Origin: Halomonas sp. 25-S5
GTDB taxonomy: Bacteria > Pseudomonadota > Gammaproteobacteria > Pseudomonadales > Halomonadaceae
Assembly (NCBI RefSeq): GCF_029889845.1
Contig: NZ_JARANV010000026.1
Coordinates: 1 to 54,308 of the forward strand
Direction of reading: 5' to 3'
Length of the DNA: 54,308 nt
Made by a program: the position numbers and the translations under genes. The notes beneath the pieces were generated by a model. The model was not told where the DNA came from. It made no database searches and saw only the letters and a program-made list of their open reading frames with translations. Positions within the stretch are counted from its first letter, which is position 1; the number at the start of each line of letters is the position of its first letter. Shown here piece after piece: positions 10,769 through 21,080 of this stretch.

Positions 10769-10803
10769 AAAACCCTCCACGGCTGGACCATGGAGGGTTT
10801 TTC
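10769..10803. terminator. Bidirectional intrinsic terminator between thiolase and pnp
   Basis: An 11-bp stem AAAACCCTCCA / TGGAGGGTTTT with an 11-base loop. It has a T run on the plus side and A residues on the other, so it can end transcripts from the thiolase gene and from the leftward pnp operon. Confidence 0.8.
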
Positions 10804-10832
10804 TTACGGCTTAAGGCTTACAGCTCAAAGCT
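10804..10832 (-). repeat. Degenerate heptamer repeats, inverted copy
   Basis: Read on the minus strand this is AGCTTTG-AGCTGTA-AGCCTTA-AGCCGTA, four AGCnnTn heptamers facing those at 10672-10702. Its left part overlaps the last codons of pnp. Confidence 0.65.
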
Positions 10833-12957
10833 GAGGCTCCGCCTCAGCGGCTTCGAACGCCGCCTTCTCTTCCGGGGTCATCTCCTTGATGGTGAGCTTC
10901 ACCCGGTTGCGGTTGTCGATGTCGAGCACCTTGACGATGGGCTCGTCACCCTCGTTGAGGAAGTCGCGCACGTCGTTGACCCGCTCCGGCACGATCTGGG
11001 AGATGTGCACCAGGCCGTCGGTGCCCGGCATGATGTTGACGAAGGCGCCGAAGTCGGCGATGCGCACCACCTTGCCGCGGTAGAGCTTGCCGATCTCGGG
11101 CTCGGCAGTGATCGCCAGCACGGTGTCGATGGCCGCCTTGGCCGCCGACTTGTCCTCGGCGTAGATGCGCACGGTGCCGTCGTCGTCCAGGTCGATGGAG
11201 GCGCCGGTTTCCTCGCAGATCTTGCGGATGGTGGCGCCGCCCTTGCCGATGACGTCGCGGATCTTCTCCGGGTCGATCTTGATGGTCGCCATGGAAGGCG
11301 CGTTCTCGGAGACCTCGGCACGGCTCTGGGCGATCACCGCGCTCATCTGCTCGAGGATCTGCTGGCGGGCGTCATAGGCCTGCTGCAGGGCCACCTCCAT
11401 GATCTCCTCGTTGATGCCCTCGATCTTGATGTCCATCTGCAACGCGGTGACGCCGGCGGCGGAGCCGGCCACCTTGAAGTCCATATCGCCGAGGTGGTCC
11501 TCGTCACCCAGGATGTCGGTCAACACCGCGAAGCCGTCCTCATCCTTGACCAGGCCCATGGCGATGCCGGCCACCGGGGCCTTCATCGGCACGCCAGCGT
11601 CCATCAGCGCCAGCGACGCGCCACACACGGAGGCCATGGAGCTCGAGCCGTTGGACTCGGTGATCTCGGAAACCACGCGAATGGTGTAGGGGAAGTCGGC
11701 GGCGTCGGGCAGCATCGCCTGCACACCGCGGCGCGCCAGGCGGCCGTGGCCGATCTCGCGGCGCTTGGGACCGCCCATGAAGCCAGTCTCGCCCACGCTG
11801 TAGGGGGGGAAGTTGTAGTGCAGCAGGAAGCGGTCCTTGCGCTCGCCCTCCAGCGACTCGATCAGCTGGGCGTCGCGCAGGGTGCCCAGCGTAGCGATGA
11901 CGATCGCCTGGGTCTCGCCGCGGGTGAAGATCGCCGAGCCATGGGTCTTGGGCAGGGTGCCGACCTCAATATCCAGCGGACGCACGGTCTTGTGGTCGCG
12001 CCCGTCGATGCGCGGCTCGCCCTTGACCACCCGCGAACGCACCACGCGCTTCTCCAGGCCGGCGAAGGCGCCCTTGACCTCGTCCGCGTCGTGCTTGCCC
12101 TCTTCCTCGCCGGCGAACTGCCCGACCGCCTGCTCCTTGAGGGCGGCGAGGGCATCCTGGCGGGCCATCTTGTCGGTGATGCGATAGGCCTCGCCGACCT
12201 TCTGTTCGAAGGCATCGACCATGGCACCCTTGAGTGCGGCGTTCTCGGCGGGGGGCTGCCAGTCCCACTTCGGCTTGCCGGCCTCGGCGGTCAGCTCATT
12301 GATGGCCTGGATGGCCACCTGCATCTCCTGATGGGCATAGAGCACGGCGCCGAGCATCTCGTCCTCGAGCAGCTCGTTGGCCTCAGACTCGACCATCAGC
12401 ACCGCCTTCTCGGTTCCGGCGACCACCATGTTGAGCTCGGAGCCGGTCAGCTCCTCGACGGTGGGGTTGAGGAAGTAGCCATTGTCCTCGGTGAAGCCCA
12501 CGCGCGCGCCGCCGATCGGCCCGCTGAAGGGCACGCCGGAGATGGCCAGGGCGGCGGAGGTGCCGAGCATCGCGGCGATGTCCGGGTCATGGTTGCGGTC
12601 GGTGGAGAGCACCGAGCAGACCACCTGCACCTCGTTCATGAAGCCCTTGGGGAAGAGCGGACGGATCGGGCGATCGATCAGCCGCGAGGTGAGGGTCTCC
12701 TTCTCGGTGGGACGCCCCTCGCGCTTGAAGAAGCCGCCGGGAATCTTGCCGACCGCGTAGGTCTTCTCCTGATAGAACACCCCCAGCGGGAAGAAGGGCT
12801 GAGCAGGATTGGCCTCTTTCTTGGCCACCACGGTGCACAGCACCACAGTGTCGTCCATGGTGACCATCACGGCACCGGTGGCCTGGCGGGCGATGCGCCC
12901 GGTTTCCAGGGTGACGGTGCTGCGACCGTACTGAAACGTTTTCTTGACCGGATTCAC
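10825..12957 (-). CDS. pnp: Polynucleotide phosphorylase
   Basis: 3'-5' phosphorolytic exoribonuclease and degradosome component. From GTG at 12957 it encodes 710 residues, the normal length; that start gives [20 protein letters not shown] and has AAGGAAG just upstream. Two RNase PH domains flank an all-helical linker; the second holds [20 protein letters not shown] domain ([18 protein letters not shown]) and an S1 domain ([20 protein letters not shown]) follow. It comes after rpsO, separated by a strong hairpin, as in E. coli, where pnp is autoregulated through its RNase III-cleaved leader. Whether that applies here is inference. Confidence 0.97.
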   Translation of the reverse strand: MNPVKKTFQYGRSTVTLETGRIARQATGAVMVTMDDTVVLCTVVAKKEANPAQPFFPLGVFYQEKTYAVGKIPGGFFKREGRPTEKETLTSRLIDRPIRPLFPKGFMNEVQVVCSVLSTDRNHDPDIAAMLGTSAALAISGVPFSGPIGGARVGFTEDNGYFLNPTVEELTGSELNMVVAGTEKAVLMVESEANELLEDEMLGAVLYAHQEMQVAIQAINELTAEAGKPKWDWQPPAENAALKGAMVDAFEQKVGEAYRITDKMARQDALAALKEQAVGQFAGEEEGKHDADEVKGAFAGLEKRVVRSRVVKGEPRIDGRDHKTVRPLDIEVGTLPKTHGSAIFTRGETQAIVIATLGTLRDAQLIESLEGERKDRFLLHYNFPPYSVGETGFMGGPKRREIGHGRLARRGVQAMLPDAADFPYTIRVVSEITESNGSSSMASVCGASLALMDAGVPMKAPVAGIAMGLVKDEDGFAVLTDILGDEDHLGDMDFKVAGSAAGVTALQMDIKIEGINEEIMEVALQQAYDARQQILEQMSAVIAQSRAEVSENAPSMATIKIDPEKIRDVIGKGGATIRKICEETGASIDLDDDGTVRIYAEDKSAAKAAIDTVLAITAEPEIGKLYRGKVVRIADFGAFVNIMPGTDGLVHISQIVPERVNDVRDFLNEGDEPIVKVLDIDNRNRVKLTIKEMTPEEKAAFEAAEAEPQL

Positions 12958-13066
12958 GGCGACTTCCTTCAACTTTTCGATGTTTGGTTCGTTTTGACTC
13001 GGCGACCATTTTAGGGGTTGACGCCCGCAGCGGCCACCGGTTAGCGAGATTTCCGCCCCTTGACGC

Positions 13067-13096
13067 GAAACGGGCAGCCCGAAGGCTGCCCGTTTC
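13067..13096 (-). terminator. Hairpin between rpsO and pnp
   Basis: Perfect 13-bp stem GAAACGGGCAGCC / GGCTGCCCGTTTC with a UUCG tetraloop on the transcribed minus strand. It matches the position of the rpsO terminator in E. coli and may be partly read through into pnp. Confidence 0.75.
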
Positions 13097-13118
13097 GTTA
13101 CCGCGTGGGATGCGTCGC

Positions 13119-13388
13119 TTAGCGACGCAGGCCCAGTCTCTGGATAAGCGACTGATAGCGCTCGAAATCTTTGCGCTTCAGGTAGTCCAGCAGCTTGCGG
13201 CGCTGGTTGACCATGCGAATCAGGCCACGACGGGAGTGGTGATCCTGCTTGTTGGTCTTGAAGTGATCCTGCAGGCCATCGATGTTGGCGCTCAGCAGGG
13301 CCACCTGCACTTCGGGGGAACCGGTGTCGTTCTCGACACGGCCGTACTCGCTGACGATTGTGGACTTCTGCTCGGCTGTCAGTGCCAT
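13119..13388 (-). CDS. rpsO: 30S ribosomal protein S15
   Basis: Primary 16S rRNA-binding protein of the 30S platform. 89 residues, exactly the usual size. Recognisable blocks are [23 protein letters not shown], given here in part, and the C-terminal [16 protein letters not shown], ending LGLRR. It follows truB in the rimP-nusA-infB-rbfA-truB-rpsO-pnp order and has GAGAGA before the ATG. The roughly 80 bases between truB and rpsO could hold a separate rpsO promoter, though I see no clear one. Confidence 0.98.
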   Translation of the reverse strand: MALTAEQKSTIVSEYGRVENDTGSPEVQVALLSANIDGLQDHFKTNKQDHHSRRGLIRMVNQRRKLLDYLKRKDFERYQSLIQRLGLRR

Positions 13389-13467
13389 CTGTCTCTCCAG
13401 TAATCAATATGCCTGAATGATAAGTGTGTGAGACCACGCATATTTGCAGTCTCGGGCGTCTTTTCCT

Positions 13468-14385
13468 TCAATCGGCTGCGCTGCTCAGCAGCCGTTTCGG
13501 CGCCATCTCCTGTGGCCCCGCCACCACGCCGAGACCTAGGAAGGCCCCGTCGCAGTAGAGTCTTGCCGTCTCGCCCCCAGCCAGCTCGCCGGCCTCGACC
13601 CGAGCCGACTGGCCATGGGTCAGTCGGCTGGCCGCCGCGGCATCGACCTCGAGCCGCGGCAGGTGGTCGACCAACACGTCGACGGGCAGTAGCACCGCCT
13701 CGCGCTCGGCCTGGCCGGGCAAGGCCTCCAGCGCGTCGAGGGTCAGCATGCCCTCGCTCGTGAAGGGGCCCGTCGCCAGGCGGCGCAGCATGCTGATGTG
13801 CGCTCCGCAGCCCAGGGCCTGGCCGATGTCCTCGGCCAGGGTACGGATATAAGTGCCCTTGCTGACGCGCACTTCGAGTTCGAAGGCGGTGTCGGCATGG
13901 GCAAGAAGGCGCGCATCATACACCGTCACGCGCCTGGCTGCACGCTCGATCGACTTGCCCTCGCGGGCCAGCTCGTAGAGCTTGCGCCCCTGGTGCTTGA
14001 GTGCCGAGTACATCGGCGGCACCTGATCGATCTCACCGCGGAAGCGCGCGACCACGCCCGCCACATCGGCCTCGGTCAGGCGGGGCACCTCGCGGCGCTC
14101 GACCACCTCGCCCTCGGCATCACCGGTGTCGGTGATCACGCCGAGCTCCACCCGGGTGCGGTAGACCTTGTCGGCCTCCAGCAGGTGGGCGGAGAACTTG
14201 GTCGCCTCACCGAAACACATCGGCAGCAAGCCGGTGGCCATGGGATCCAGGGTTCCCGTATGGCCTGCCTTCTGGGCCTGGAACAGGCGCCTCGCCCGCT
14301 GCAGGACATGGTTGCTGGACGCCCCTGCAGGCTTGTCCAGCAGCAGCACACCGTTCACCGGCAGTCCGCGACGTCGCCGTGCCAT
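13468..14385 (-). CDS. truB: tRNA pseudouridine-55 synthase
   Basis: Forms pseudouridine 55 in the T loop of tRNAs. 305 residues, standard for TruB. The catalytic motif GHTGTLDPMATG contains nucleophile Asp47, and GVLLLDKPAG and RTRVELGVITDTGDAEG are family blocks. A C-terminal PUA-like region follows (DGAFLGLGVVAGPQEM). Its ATG overlaps the rbfA stop (TGATG), so the two are translationally coupled. Confidence 0.97.
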   Translation of the reverse strand: MARRRRGLPVNGVLLLDKPAGASSNHVLQRARRLFQAQKAGHTGTLDPMATGLLPMCFGEATKFSAHLLEADKVYRTRVELGVITDTGDAEGEVVERREVPRLTEADVAGVVARFRGEIDQVPPMYSALKHQGRKLYELAREGKSIERAARRVTVYDARLLAHADTAFELEVRVSKGTYIRTLAEDIGQALGCGAHISMLRRLATGPFTSEGMLTLDALEALPGQAEREAVLLPVDVLVDHLPRLEVDAAAASRLTHGQSARVEAGELAGGETARLYCDGAFLGLGVVAGPQEMAPKRLLSSAAD

Positions 14386-14801
14386 CAGTCGCGCTCGCTC
14401 CCGCCCTCGGAGGCGTCGTCCTCCGACGCCTCGTCATGCAGGTCGCGGTCGCTGGCGACAGCCTCGTCGATCAGCGACGACAGCCGTTGGCCGCGCACCA
14501 CGCTCTCGTCGTAGTGGAAGCGCAGTTCCGGCACATGGCGCAGCTTGATCCGCCGGGCGATCTGGCTGCGCAGGAAACCGGCGGCCCGCTTGAGCACCGC
14601 CAGGTTCTCCTTGATGCGCTCCGGGGTCTGCTCGCCCAGCAGAGTCACGTGGACGTCGGCATAGCCAAGGTCACGGCTGACCTCGACGCCGCTGACGGTA
14701 ACCATGCCCAGCCGTGGATCCTTGACCTCGCGCTGGATGAGCACCGCCAGCTCCTTCTGGAGCTGGTCGGCAACCCGGTCGGTACGCTTGAATTCCCGCA
14801 T
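14385..14801 (-). CDS. rbfA: 30S ribosome-binding factor A
   Basis: Late-stage 30S assembly factor acting on 16S rRNA helix 1. 138 residues, against about 133 in E. coli, with the N-terminal REFKRTDRVADQLQKELA and the KH-fold core VKDPRLGMVTVSGVEVSRDL. The C-terminal 20 residues are very acidic (DEASEDDASEGG). It lies 18 bases after infB and has AGGAGTC upstream of its ATG. Part of the nusA-infB translation operon. Confidence 0.96.
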   Translation of the reverse strand: MREFKRTDRVADQLQKELAVLIQREVKDPRLGMVTVSGVEVSRDLGYADVHVTLLGEQTPERIKENLAVLKRAAGFLRSQIARRIKLRHVPELRFHYDESVVRGQRLSSLIDEAVASDRDLHDEASEDDASEGGSERD

Positions 14802-14819
14802 GGTCGACTCCTAGGGGCC

Positions 14820-17348
14820 TTAGAGGGTCCGCTCGACCTTGACCTGATCGAAGACCTCGATCTTGTCGCCGACCTGGACATCGTTGTAGTTCTTCACGCC
14901 GATGCCGCACTCCATGCCGTTGCGCACTTCCTGGACGTCGTCCTTGAAGCGGCGCAGCGACTCGAGCTCGCCTTCGTAGATGACCACGTTGTCGCGCAGC
15001 ACACGGATCTTCTTGTTGCGGTGAACGGTGCCCTCGACCACCATGCAGCCGGCCACGGCACCGATCTTGGGTGCACGGAAGACATCACGAACCTCGGCCA
15101 CGCCGACGATCTCTTCCTTCCACTCCGGTGCCAGCATGCCGCTCATGGCCTGCTTGACCTCGTCGATCAGCTGGTAGATGACGCTGTAGTAGCGCAGGTC
15201 CAGGCCTTCACGCTCGATGATCTCGCGGGCAGCGGCATCGGCACGCACGTTGAAGCCGACCACGATGGCGTCACTGGCCAGCGCCAGGTTGGCGTCGGTA
15301 CCGGTGATGCCACCCACGCCAGAAGAGACCACGGCCACTTCCACCTCGTCGGTAGAGAGCTCTTCCAGGGCGCCCTTGATGGCTTCCAGGGAACCCTGGA
15401 CGTCGGCCTTGAGCACGATGTTGAGCTTGGCAGCAACGTCCTTGCCCATCTGGCTGAACATGTTCTCCAGCTTGGCCTTCTGCTGACGCGCCAGGCGCAC
15501 CTCGCGGTACTTGCCCTGACGGAAGTTGGCGACCTCGCGGGCCTTCTTCTCGTCGGCCAGCACCATGAAGTCGTCACCCGCCTCGGGCGTGCCGCCCAGG
15601 CCCTGGATCTCCACCGGGCTGGACGGACCGGCCTCGTCGACCTGCTTGCCCAGCTCGTTGGTCAGCGCACGGACACGGCCGTAGTGCAGGCCGGCCAGCA
15701 CGATGTCGCCCTTCTTCAGGGTACCGTTCTGGACCAGCACCGTGGCCACCGGACCGCGCCCCTTGTCCAGGCGCGACTCGACCACCACGCCCTTGCCGGG
15801 CGCCTCGGGGACGGCCTTGAGCTCGAGCACCTCGGAGACCAGCTGGATGGATTCCAGCAGCTCCTCGATGCCCTCGCCGGTGTGCGCGGAGACATACACG
15901 AACTGGGTGTCGCCACCCCACTGTTCGGAGATGACACCATGCTGGGAGAGCTCGTTCTTGATCCGGTCCAGGTCGATACCCGGCTTGTCGATCTTGTTGA
16001 CCGCGACCACCATCGGCACCTCGGCAGCGCGCGAGTGCTCAATCGCCTCGATGGTCTGGGGCATGACGCCATCATCGGCGGCCACCACCAGCACGACCAC
16101 GTCGGTGGCCTTGGCACCGCGGGCACGCATGGCGGTGAACGCCGCGTGGCCCGGGGTATCCAGGAAGGTCACGCCACCGTGATCATCCTCCACATGGTAG
16201 GCACCGATGTGCTGGGTGATGCCGCCGGCTTCACCGGTGGCCACCTTGGCCTTGCGGATGTAGTCGAGCAGCGAGGTCTTGCCGTGGTCGACGTGACCCA
16301 TGACCGTGACCACCGGCGAGCGGGTGATCTCCTCGCCCTCGTAGGAGATGCCCTCGAGGACCTCGGTCTCCAGCGCATCGTCCTTGACCAGCTTGGGCTT
16401 GTGGCCCATCTCCTCGACCACGATGGCCGCGGTGTCCTGGTCGATGGTCTGGTTGATGGTCACCGCCGCACCCATGTTGAACATGGCCTTGATGACCTCG
16501 TTCGCCTTGATCGACATCTTGTCGGCCAGGTCGGCGACGCTGATCGACTCGGGGATGGAGACCTCGCGGACGATCGGCTGGGTCGGCTTCTGGAAGCCGT
16601 GCTTGCCGCCACCGCCCTGGCTGGGGCCACCGCGGCGGCCGCCACGACGCTCGGCGCGCTTGGCCTTCTTGCCGCCACGGCGACGCTCCTCGCGATCACC
16701 ACGATCCTCTTCGTCACGCTCGCCACGGCCCTTCTTGCCGGTGCCGGCCTTGGTGGTGGCCTTCTTGACGGCGGCGCGGCGCGACTCGGGACGTCCCTCC
16801 TTGGGCGGGGCCGGGGGCTCCTCCGCGGGCGGGGTGGTGTCGAGCTCCGGCACCGGAATCTCGGGTTCGACGGCAGCCTTCTCGGCCTCGAGCTTGGCCG
16901 CGGCCTCGCGGGCGGACTCCTCGGCGGCACGCGCCTTGGCTTCCTCGGCCTCGCGAGCATCCTTGGCGGCCTGGGCCTGCTGGGAATCGGCCATGTCGCC
17001 CACCAGCTGGCGCGGCCCGGCGTCTTCCACCGGCTCCGGCGTGGTCTCTTCCTCGGCACGCTTGACGTAGGTGCGCTTCTTGCGCACCTGCACCTCGATG
17101 CTCTTGCCGCGCTCACCGGTCTTGATGCGGCTGCGCGTCTTGCGCGTCAGGGTGATGCGGTTCTTCGCCCCCGCGCCGCTGCCGCCATGGCTCTTGGTGA
17201 GATAGTCGAGTAGCTGACGCTTGTCCTCCTCGGACACGGCGTCACTCTCGGCCTTCTGACCAAGCCCGGCTTCCTTCATCTGCTCCAGCAGGCGAGGCAC
17301 ATCGCGCCCCACCTTCGCTGCAAAATCCTTAACGGTCATTTCTGACAT
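14820..17348 (-). CDS. infB: Translation initiation factor IF-2
   Basis: GTPase that delivers fMet-tRNA to the 30S subunit and promotes subunit joining. 842 residues. Order: IF2N domain ([20 protein letters not shown]), a long charged linker rich in Lys/Glu/Ala and then Arg/Gly, a second IF2N-like segment, and the G domain with GHVDHGKT near residue 350, DTPGHAAF and NKIDKPG. EF-Tu-like and C-terminal tRNA-binding domains follow. Shorter IF-2 isoforms from internal starts are known in enterics; I cannot tell whether they occur here. It lies 27 bases after nusA with GAGGAGG before the start. Confidence 0.97.
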   Translation of the reverse strand: MSEMTVKDFAAKVGRDVPRLLEQMKEAGLGQKAESDAVSEEDKRQLLDYLTKSHGGSGAGAKNRITLTRKTRSRIKTGERGKSIEVQVRKKRTYVKRAEEETTPEPVEDAGPRQLVGDMADSQQAQAAKDAREAEEAKARAAEESAREAAAKLEAEKAAVEPEIPVPELDTTPPAEEPPAPPKEGRPESRRAAVKKATTKAGTGKKGRGERDEEDRGDREERRRGGKKAKRAERRGGRRGGPSQGGGGKHGFQKPTQPIVREVSIPESISVADLADKMSIKANEVIKAMFNMGAAVTINQTIDQDTAAIVVEEMGHKPKLVKDDALETEVLEGISYEGEEITRSPVVTVMGHVDHGKTSLLDYIRKAKVATGEAGGITQHIGAYHVEDDHGGVTFLDTPGHAAFTAMRARGAKATDVVVLVVAADDGVMPQTIEAIEHSRAAEVPMVVAVNKIDKPGIDLDRIKNELSQHGVISEQWGGDTQFVYVSAHTGEGIEELLESIQLVSEVLELKAVPEAPGKGVVVESRLDKGRGPVATVLVQNGTLKKGDIVLAGLHYGRVRALTNELGKQVDEAGPSSPVEIQGLGGTPEAGDDFMVLADEKKAREVANFRQGKYREVRLARQQKAKLENMFSQMGKDVAAKLNIVLKADVQGSLEAIKGALEELSTDEVEVAVVSSGVGGITGTDANLALASDAIVVGFNVRADAAAREIIEREGLDLRYYSVIYQLIDEVKQAMSGMLAPEWKEEIVGVAEVRDVFRAPKIGAVAGCMVVEGTVHRNKKIRVLRDNVVIYEGELESLRRFKDDVQEVRNGMECGIGVKNYNDVQVGDKIEVFDQVKVERTL

Positions 17349-17375
17349 TACGACCCTCCTCAGCCCGTGACCCGT

Positions 17376-18869
17376 TTACTGTTCGTTCTCGAACCATGGC
17401 GCACGGGCAGTCATGATCAGTGCCGCGGCGCGCTCCTCGTCTATCCCCTCGATGTCCAGCAGGTCATCGACGGACTGCTCGGCCAGGTCCTCCATGGTGA
17501 CAATGCCCTGGCTGGCCAGGATGAAGGCCAGGTGGCGCTCCATACCGTCCATCTCCAGCAGGTCGTCGGCCGGCTGGGCGCCATCGAGCTCCTCCTCGGA
17601 GGCGATGGCCAGGTTCAGTAGTTCATCCTTGGCACGAGCGCGCAGCTCCTCGATGGTCTCCTCGTCGAACTCCTCGATCTCCAGCATCTCCTCGACCGGC
17701 ACGTAGGCGACCTCCTCCAGGGAGGTGAAGCCCTCCTCCACCAGCAGGCGCGCCACGTCCTCGTCGATGTCCAGGTGCTGGATGAAATGCTCGACCAGGC
17801 TATCGATCTCCTGATCGCGCTTATCCTCGGCCTCATCCTCGGTCATGACGTTGAGACGCCATCCGGTGAGCTCCGAGGCCAGGCGCACGTTCTGGCCACT
17901 GCGGCCGATGGCCTGGGCCAGGTTGTCCTCGGCGACGGCCACATCCATGGCATGGGACTCCTCGTCGACGAGGATCGAGGCGACATCTGCCGGCGCCATG
18001 GCGTTGATCACCAGCTGGGCCGGATTGTCGTCCCACAACACGATGTCGACGCGCTCGTTCTGCAGCTCCGAGGACACCGCCTGCACCCGGGAACCGCGCA
18101 TGCCCACGCAGGCCCCCACGGGATCGATGCGCCGGTCGTTGGTCTTGACCGCGATCTTGGCCCGCGAGCCCGGGTCGCGTGCCGCGCCCTTGATCTCGAT
18201 GAGCTGCTCGGCGATCTCCGGCACCTCGATGCTGAACAGCTCGATGATCAGCTCCGGGCAGGTACGCGACAGGATCAGCTGGGCGCCGCGCGCCTCGGGA
18301 TCGACCTTGACCAGCAGCGCGCGGACCCGCTCGTTCATGCGGTAGCGCTCGCCGGGGATCATCTCGCTGCGCGGCAGGAAGGCTTCAGCATTCTCGCCGA
18401 GATCGATGATCAGGCCGTCGCGTGTCGTCTTCTTGACGATGCCGGCGACCAGTTCACCCTCGCGCTCGGCATACTGGCGCACCACCTCGGCCCGCTCGGC
18501 CTCGCGCACCTTCTGCACGATGACCTGCTTAGCGGTCTGGGCGGCGATCCGGCCGAAGGAGGCGTTCTCGATGCGTTCCTCGACCACGTCACCCAGCCCC
18601 AGCGGCGGGTCACGGCGTTCGGCGAAGGAGAGCTTGATCTGGGCATCGGGCCCGTCGAAGTCATCGTCCTCGACCACCTCCCAGCGACGGAACGTCTCGT
18701 AGTCGCCGGTATCACGGTCGATGTGCACGCGCACGCTGGCTTCCACGTCCTCGAAGCGCTTGCGCGATGCACTGGCCAGGGCCGCCTCGACGGCCTCGAA
18801 GATCACCTCGCGGGGGACCCCCTTTTCGTTGGAGATCGCGTCGACGACCGCCAGAATTTCTTTACTCAT
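17376..18869 (-). CDS. nusA: Transcription termination/antitermination factor NusA
   Basis: RNA polymerase-associated factor for pausing, termination and rRNA antitermination. 497 residues, as in E. coli. N-terminal polymerase-binding domain ([19 protein letters not shown]), S1 domain ([18 protein letters not shown]), tandem KH domains ([18 protein letters not shown] and [18 protein letters not shown]), then two acidic AR2 repeats ([20 protein letters not shown] and a second copy ending [11 protein letters not shown]). It lies 43 bases after rimP. NusA autoregulates this operon in E. coli; no direct evidence here. Confidence 0.97.
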   Translation of the reverse strand: MSKEILAVVDAISNEKGVPREVIFEAVEAALASASRKRFEDVEASVRVHIDRDTGDYETFRRWEVVEDDDFDGPDAQIKLSFAERRDPPLGLGDVVEERIENASFGRIAAQTAKQVIVQKVREAERAEVVRQYAEREGELVAGIVKKTTRDGLIIDLGENAEAFLPRSEMIPGERYRMNERVRALLVKVDPEARGAQLILSRTCPELIIELFSIEVPEIAEQLIEIKGAARDPGSRAKIAVKTNDRRIDPVGACVGMRGSRVQAVSSELQNERVDIVLWDDNPAQLVINAMAPADVASILVDEESHAMDVAVAEDNLAQAIGRSGQNVRLASELTGWRLNVMTEDEAEDKRDQEIDSLVEHFIQHLDIDEDVARLLVEEGFTSLEEVAYVPVEEMLEIEEFDEETIEELRARAKDELLNLAIASEEELDGAQPADDLLEMDGMERHLAFILASQGIVTMEDLAEQSVDDLLDIEGIDEERAAALIMTARAPWFENEQ

Positions 18870-18912
18870 GCCTTAGCCTCGCCAGTGAACCTGTCCTTAT
18901 GCACCGAGCTCA

Positions 18913-19371
18913 TCACGTGAACTGCGGGACGACCCGCGCCTGATCGATGCCCTCGATGGGAAAGCAATATTCCTCGCCGTCGATCTGCAGCAGCACCTCG
19001 TCACTCTCGACCCCGGCCAGCAGCCCCTGGAACTTGCGCCGCCCGTCGAAGGGCAGGCGCAGCTTCACGGCCACCACATGACCGGCGTAGCGCGCGAACT
19101 GCTCGAGGGTGAACAGCGGCCGGTCCATGCCCGGCGAGGAGACTTCCAGCCGATACTCGCCGGGCACAGGGTCCTCGACATCGAGCACCGCACTGACCTG
19201 GCGGCTGACATCGGCGCAATCGTCCACGCTCACCCCGTCCTGGTGATCGATGTAGATCACCAGACGAGAATGTTTGCCCTGGGACAGATGATCGATGCCC
19301 CATAGCTCGAACCCCATGGCGGAGACCACCGGTTCGATCAGCGCATGCAGCGCAGCATCCTTGATTGCCAC
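18913..19371 (-). CDS. rimP: Ribosome maturation factor RimP
   Basis: Needed for 30S maturation. 152 residues, usual size. Family blocks visible are [40 protein letters not shown] and the C-terminal Sm-like part [19 protein letters not shown]. The start is GTG at 19371 ([16 protein letters not shown]), with GTAGGAGC a suitable distance upstream. First gene of the rimP-nusA-infB operon; its promoter must lie in the 120 bases between here and the tRNA terminator. Confidence 0.95.
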   Translation of the reverse strand: MAIKDAALHALIEPVVSAMGFELWGIDHLSQGKHSRLVIYIDHQDGVSVDDCADVSRQVSAVLDVEDPVPGEYRLEVSSPGMDRPLFTLEQFARYAGHVVAVKLRLPFDGRRKFQGLLAGVESDEVLLQIDGEEYCFPIEGIDQARVVPQFT

Positions 19372-19492
19372 GGAAGAAAGCTCCTACAGCCGTTGCATCA
19401 GGCACCTGGCCGGGAGTGAAGAGAAGAGTCAGGTGGCTGATTGGCGTTGCCCGGAACAGCGCCGCCGTCTCCGGCTGGCAAGCTGCTAACAA

Positions 19493-19518
19493 AAAGCCCC
19501 TTCACAGGAAGGGGCTTT
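19493..19518 (-). terminator. Terminator after the tRNA-fMet gene
   Basis: On the minus strand AAAGCCCCTTC / GAAGGGGCTTT forms an 11-bp stem with a four-base CTGT loop, followed by TTG after a run of five T. It separates the tRNA transcript from rimP. Confidence 0.85.
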
Positions 19519-19587
19519 CACAAGAAACCTGTATACCACTTCGGCTCTCTGGCATGCCCCTCAACATCTGCATGCCTGCCAAGAAGA

Positions 19588-19664
<77 letters not shown>

Positions 19665-19775
19665 TCAATCTAGGCCGGTGATTGTAAGCCCGCATGACGG
19701 CTTCGTCAAGCGGCAACACCGCATACTGCCAATCCTGCTTCGAAGTCCCGAAAATTGCCTCGACCACTTCGTCGT

Positions 19776-19862
19776 TGGTGCCGAAGGCGGGACTTGAACC
19801 CGCACGGCCATAAGGCCACTACCCCCTCAAGATAGCGTGTCTACCAATTCCACCACTTCGGC
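19776..19862 (-). tRNA. tRNA-Leu (GAG)
   Basis: 87 bases with encoded CCA. Acceptor stem GCCGAAG/CTTCGGC, D arm GGTGGAATTGGTAGACAC, anticodon loop TTGAGGG (anticodon GAG), a long class II variable arm (TGGCCTTATGGCC), and T loop TTCAAGT. It follows secG, a placement shared with E. coli. Confidence 0.97.
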
Positions 19863-19885
19863 ATCGGGGAGACTGGATGACGACA

Positions 19886-20245
19886 TCAGCCGCCGCTTTC
19901 CTCCAGCACTGGCGCCGCATTATCCACATTGCGGCCAGTATCGTCAAGAGTCGGCACGGCATTCTGCTGCTCGATCATCTCGGCATCGGGAATGCCGGCC
20001 TCGGGCGCCTCGCCGGCCTGGGAGGCGAACCAGGCCAGGGTCAGGGAGGTGGCGAAGAAGGCCACCGCCAGCAGCCCGGTAAACTTCGCCAGGAAGCTGC
20101 CGCTGCCCTGCGAGCCGAACACGGTCTGGGAGGCACCGCCACCGAAGGCGGCACCGGCTTCGGCGCCCTTGCCCTGCTGCAGCAGGATCAGGACGACCAG
20201 GGCGATGGCGATCGCCACATGGGTCATGAGAATGGCAACTTGCAT
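19886..20245 (-). CDS. secG: Protein-export membrane protein SecG
   Basis: Small SecYEG translocon subunit. 119 residues with two hydrophobic helices: AILMTHVAIAIALVVLILLQ at the N terminus and LLAVAFFATSLTLAWFA after the conserved loop GKGAEAGAAFGGGASQTVFG. The acidic C-terminal tail is variable in the family. It starts five bases after tpiA ends and precedes the two tRNA genes, the same tpiA-secG-tRNA-Leu order known from pseudomonads. Confidence 0.95.
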   Translation of the reverse strand: MQVAILMTHVAIAIALVVLILLQQGKGAEAGAAFGGGASQTVFGSQGSGSFLAKFTGLLAVAFFATSLTLAWFASQAGEAPEAGIPDAEMIEQQNAVPTLDDTGRNVDNAAPVLEESGG

Positions 20246-20249
20246 GGAT

Positions 20250-20999
20250 TCAACCTGCTGACTGACAAATGGCTAGGAAATCGTCGACCTTGAGCGAAGC
20301 ACCGCCCACCAGGCCGCCGTCGATATCGGGCTGGGCGAGCAGCTCGGCGGCATTATCCGCCTTCATGCTGCCGCCGTACAGCAGACGCATGCCGCCGGCC
20401 AGCGCCTGGTCGTAGCGCGCCAGGCAGCCGCGGATGGCCGCGTGCACCACCTGGGCCTGCTCGGGGCTCGCGGTGCGCCCGGTGCCGATGGCCCAGACGG
20501 GCTCATAGGCGACCTCCAGGCGAGCGCGCTCGGACTCGTCGAGGGCGTCGAACACCGCCTCGACCTGGCCCAGCACCACCGCCTCGGTACGCTCGGCCTC
20601 GCGCTCCTCGAGGGTCTCGCCGACGCACAGCACCGGCGTAAGCCGCTCGGCCAGGGCCGCCTTGACGCGCGCCAGGACCGCGGCATCGTCCTCGCCGAAC
20701 AGGGTGCGTCGCTCCGAGTGGCCGACCAGCACCAGCCGGGCCCCGCACTCGCGCAGCATCGCCGCACTGACCTCGCCGGTGAAGGCCCCCGAGGGGCGGT
20801 CGCTAAGCGTCTGGGCGCCGACCGTCACCGACGTCTCGCCCAGCGCCCGGCCCGCCGCTTCCAGAAAAGGGAAGGGCACCATCAGTGCCACCTCGACGTT
20901 GACGGGCAGGGCGCCATCGGCGAAGGCCCGGCCGAACGCCTCGACCAGGGCCAGGGAGCCGTTCATCTTCCAGTTTCCGGCGATCAGCGGCATGCGCAT
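20250..20999 (-). CDS. tpiA: Triosephosphate isomerase
   Basis: Interconverts dihydroxyacetone phosphate and glyceraldehyde 3-phosphate. 249 residues, normal. Active-site motifs: GNWKMN (Asn9, Lys11), VLVGHSERR with the electrophilic His, AYEPVWAIGTGRTA with the catalytic Glu and phosphate loop, and LYGGSMKADN. ATG 20999 is preceded by AGAGGAA; ATG 20993 (MPLIAGNWK) is an alternative, and an earlier in-frame start would add 16 unrelated residues. Co-directional with secG, and probably the operon's first gene. Confidence 0.96.
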   Translation of the reverse strand: MRMPLIAGNWKMNGSLALVEAFGRAFADGALPVNVEVALMVPFPFLEAAGRALGETSVTVGAQTLSDRPSGAFTGEVSAAMLRECGARLVLVGHSERRTLFGEDDAAVLARVKAALAERLTPVLCVGETLEEREAERTEAVVLGQVEAVFDALDESERARLEVAYEPVWAIGTGRTASPEQAQVVHAAIRGCLARYDQALAGGMRLLYGGSMKADNAAELLAQPDIDGGLVGGASLKVDDFLAICQSAG

Positions 21000-21080
21000 G
21001 GGGGTTCCTCTTTCAAGGTGGTGCGAAATGGTATAGGAGGCGCCCATTCAAGACAACCGGCCCCGGGCCGCCTGCCCCGC

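Noticed and set aside
10720..13014. Very long open frame antisense to pnp
   Set aside because: High GC leaves few stops opposite a real gene; the translation is low-complexity Gly/Leu/Ala/His text without any family, while the pnp frame is unmistakable.
14379..17213. 944-codon open frame antisense to infB
   Set aside because: Same shadow effect; composition follows the third-position bias of infB and there is no ribosome site or recognisable domain.
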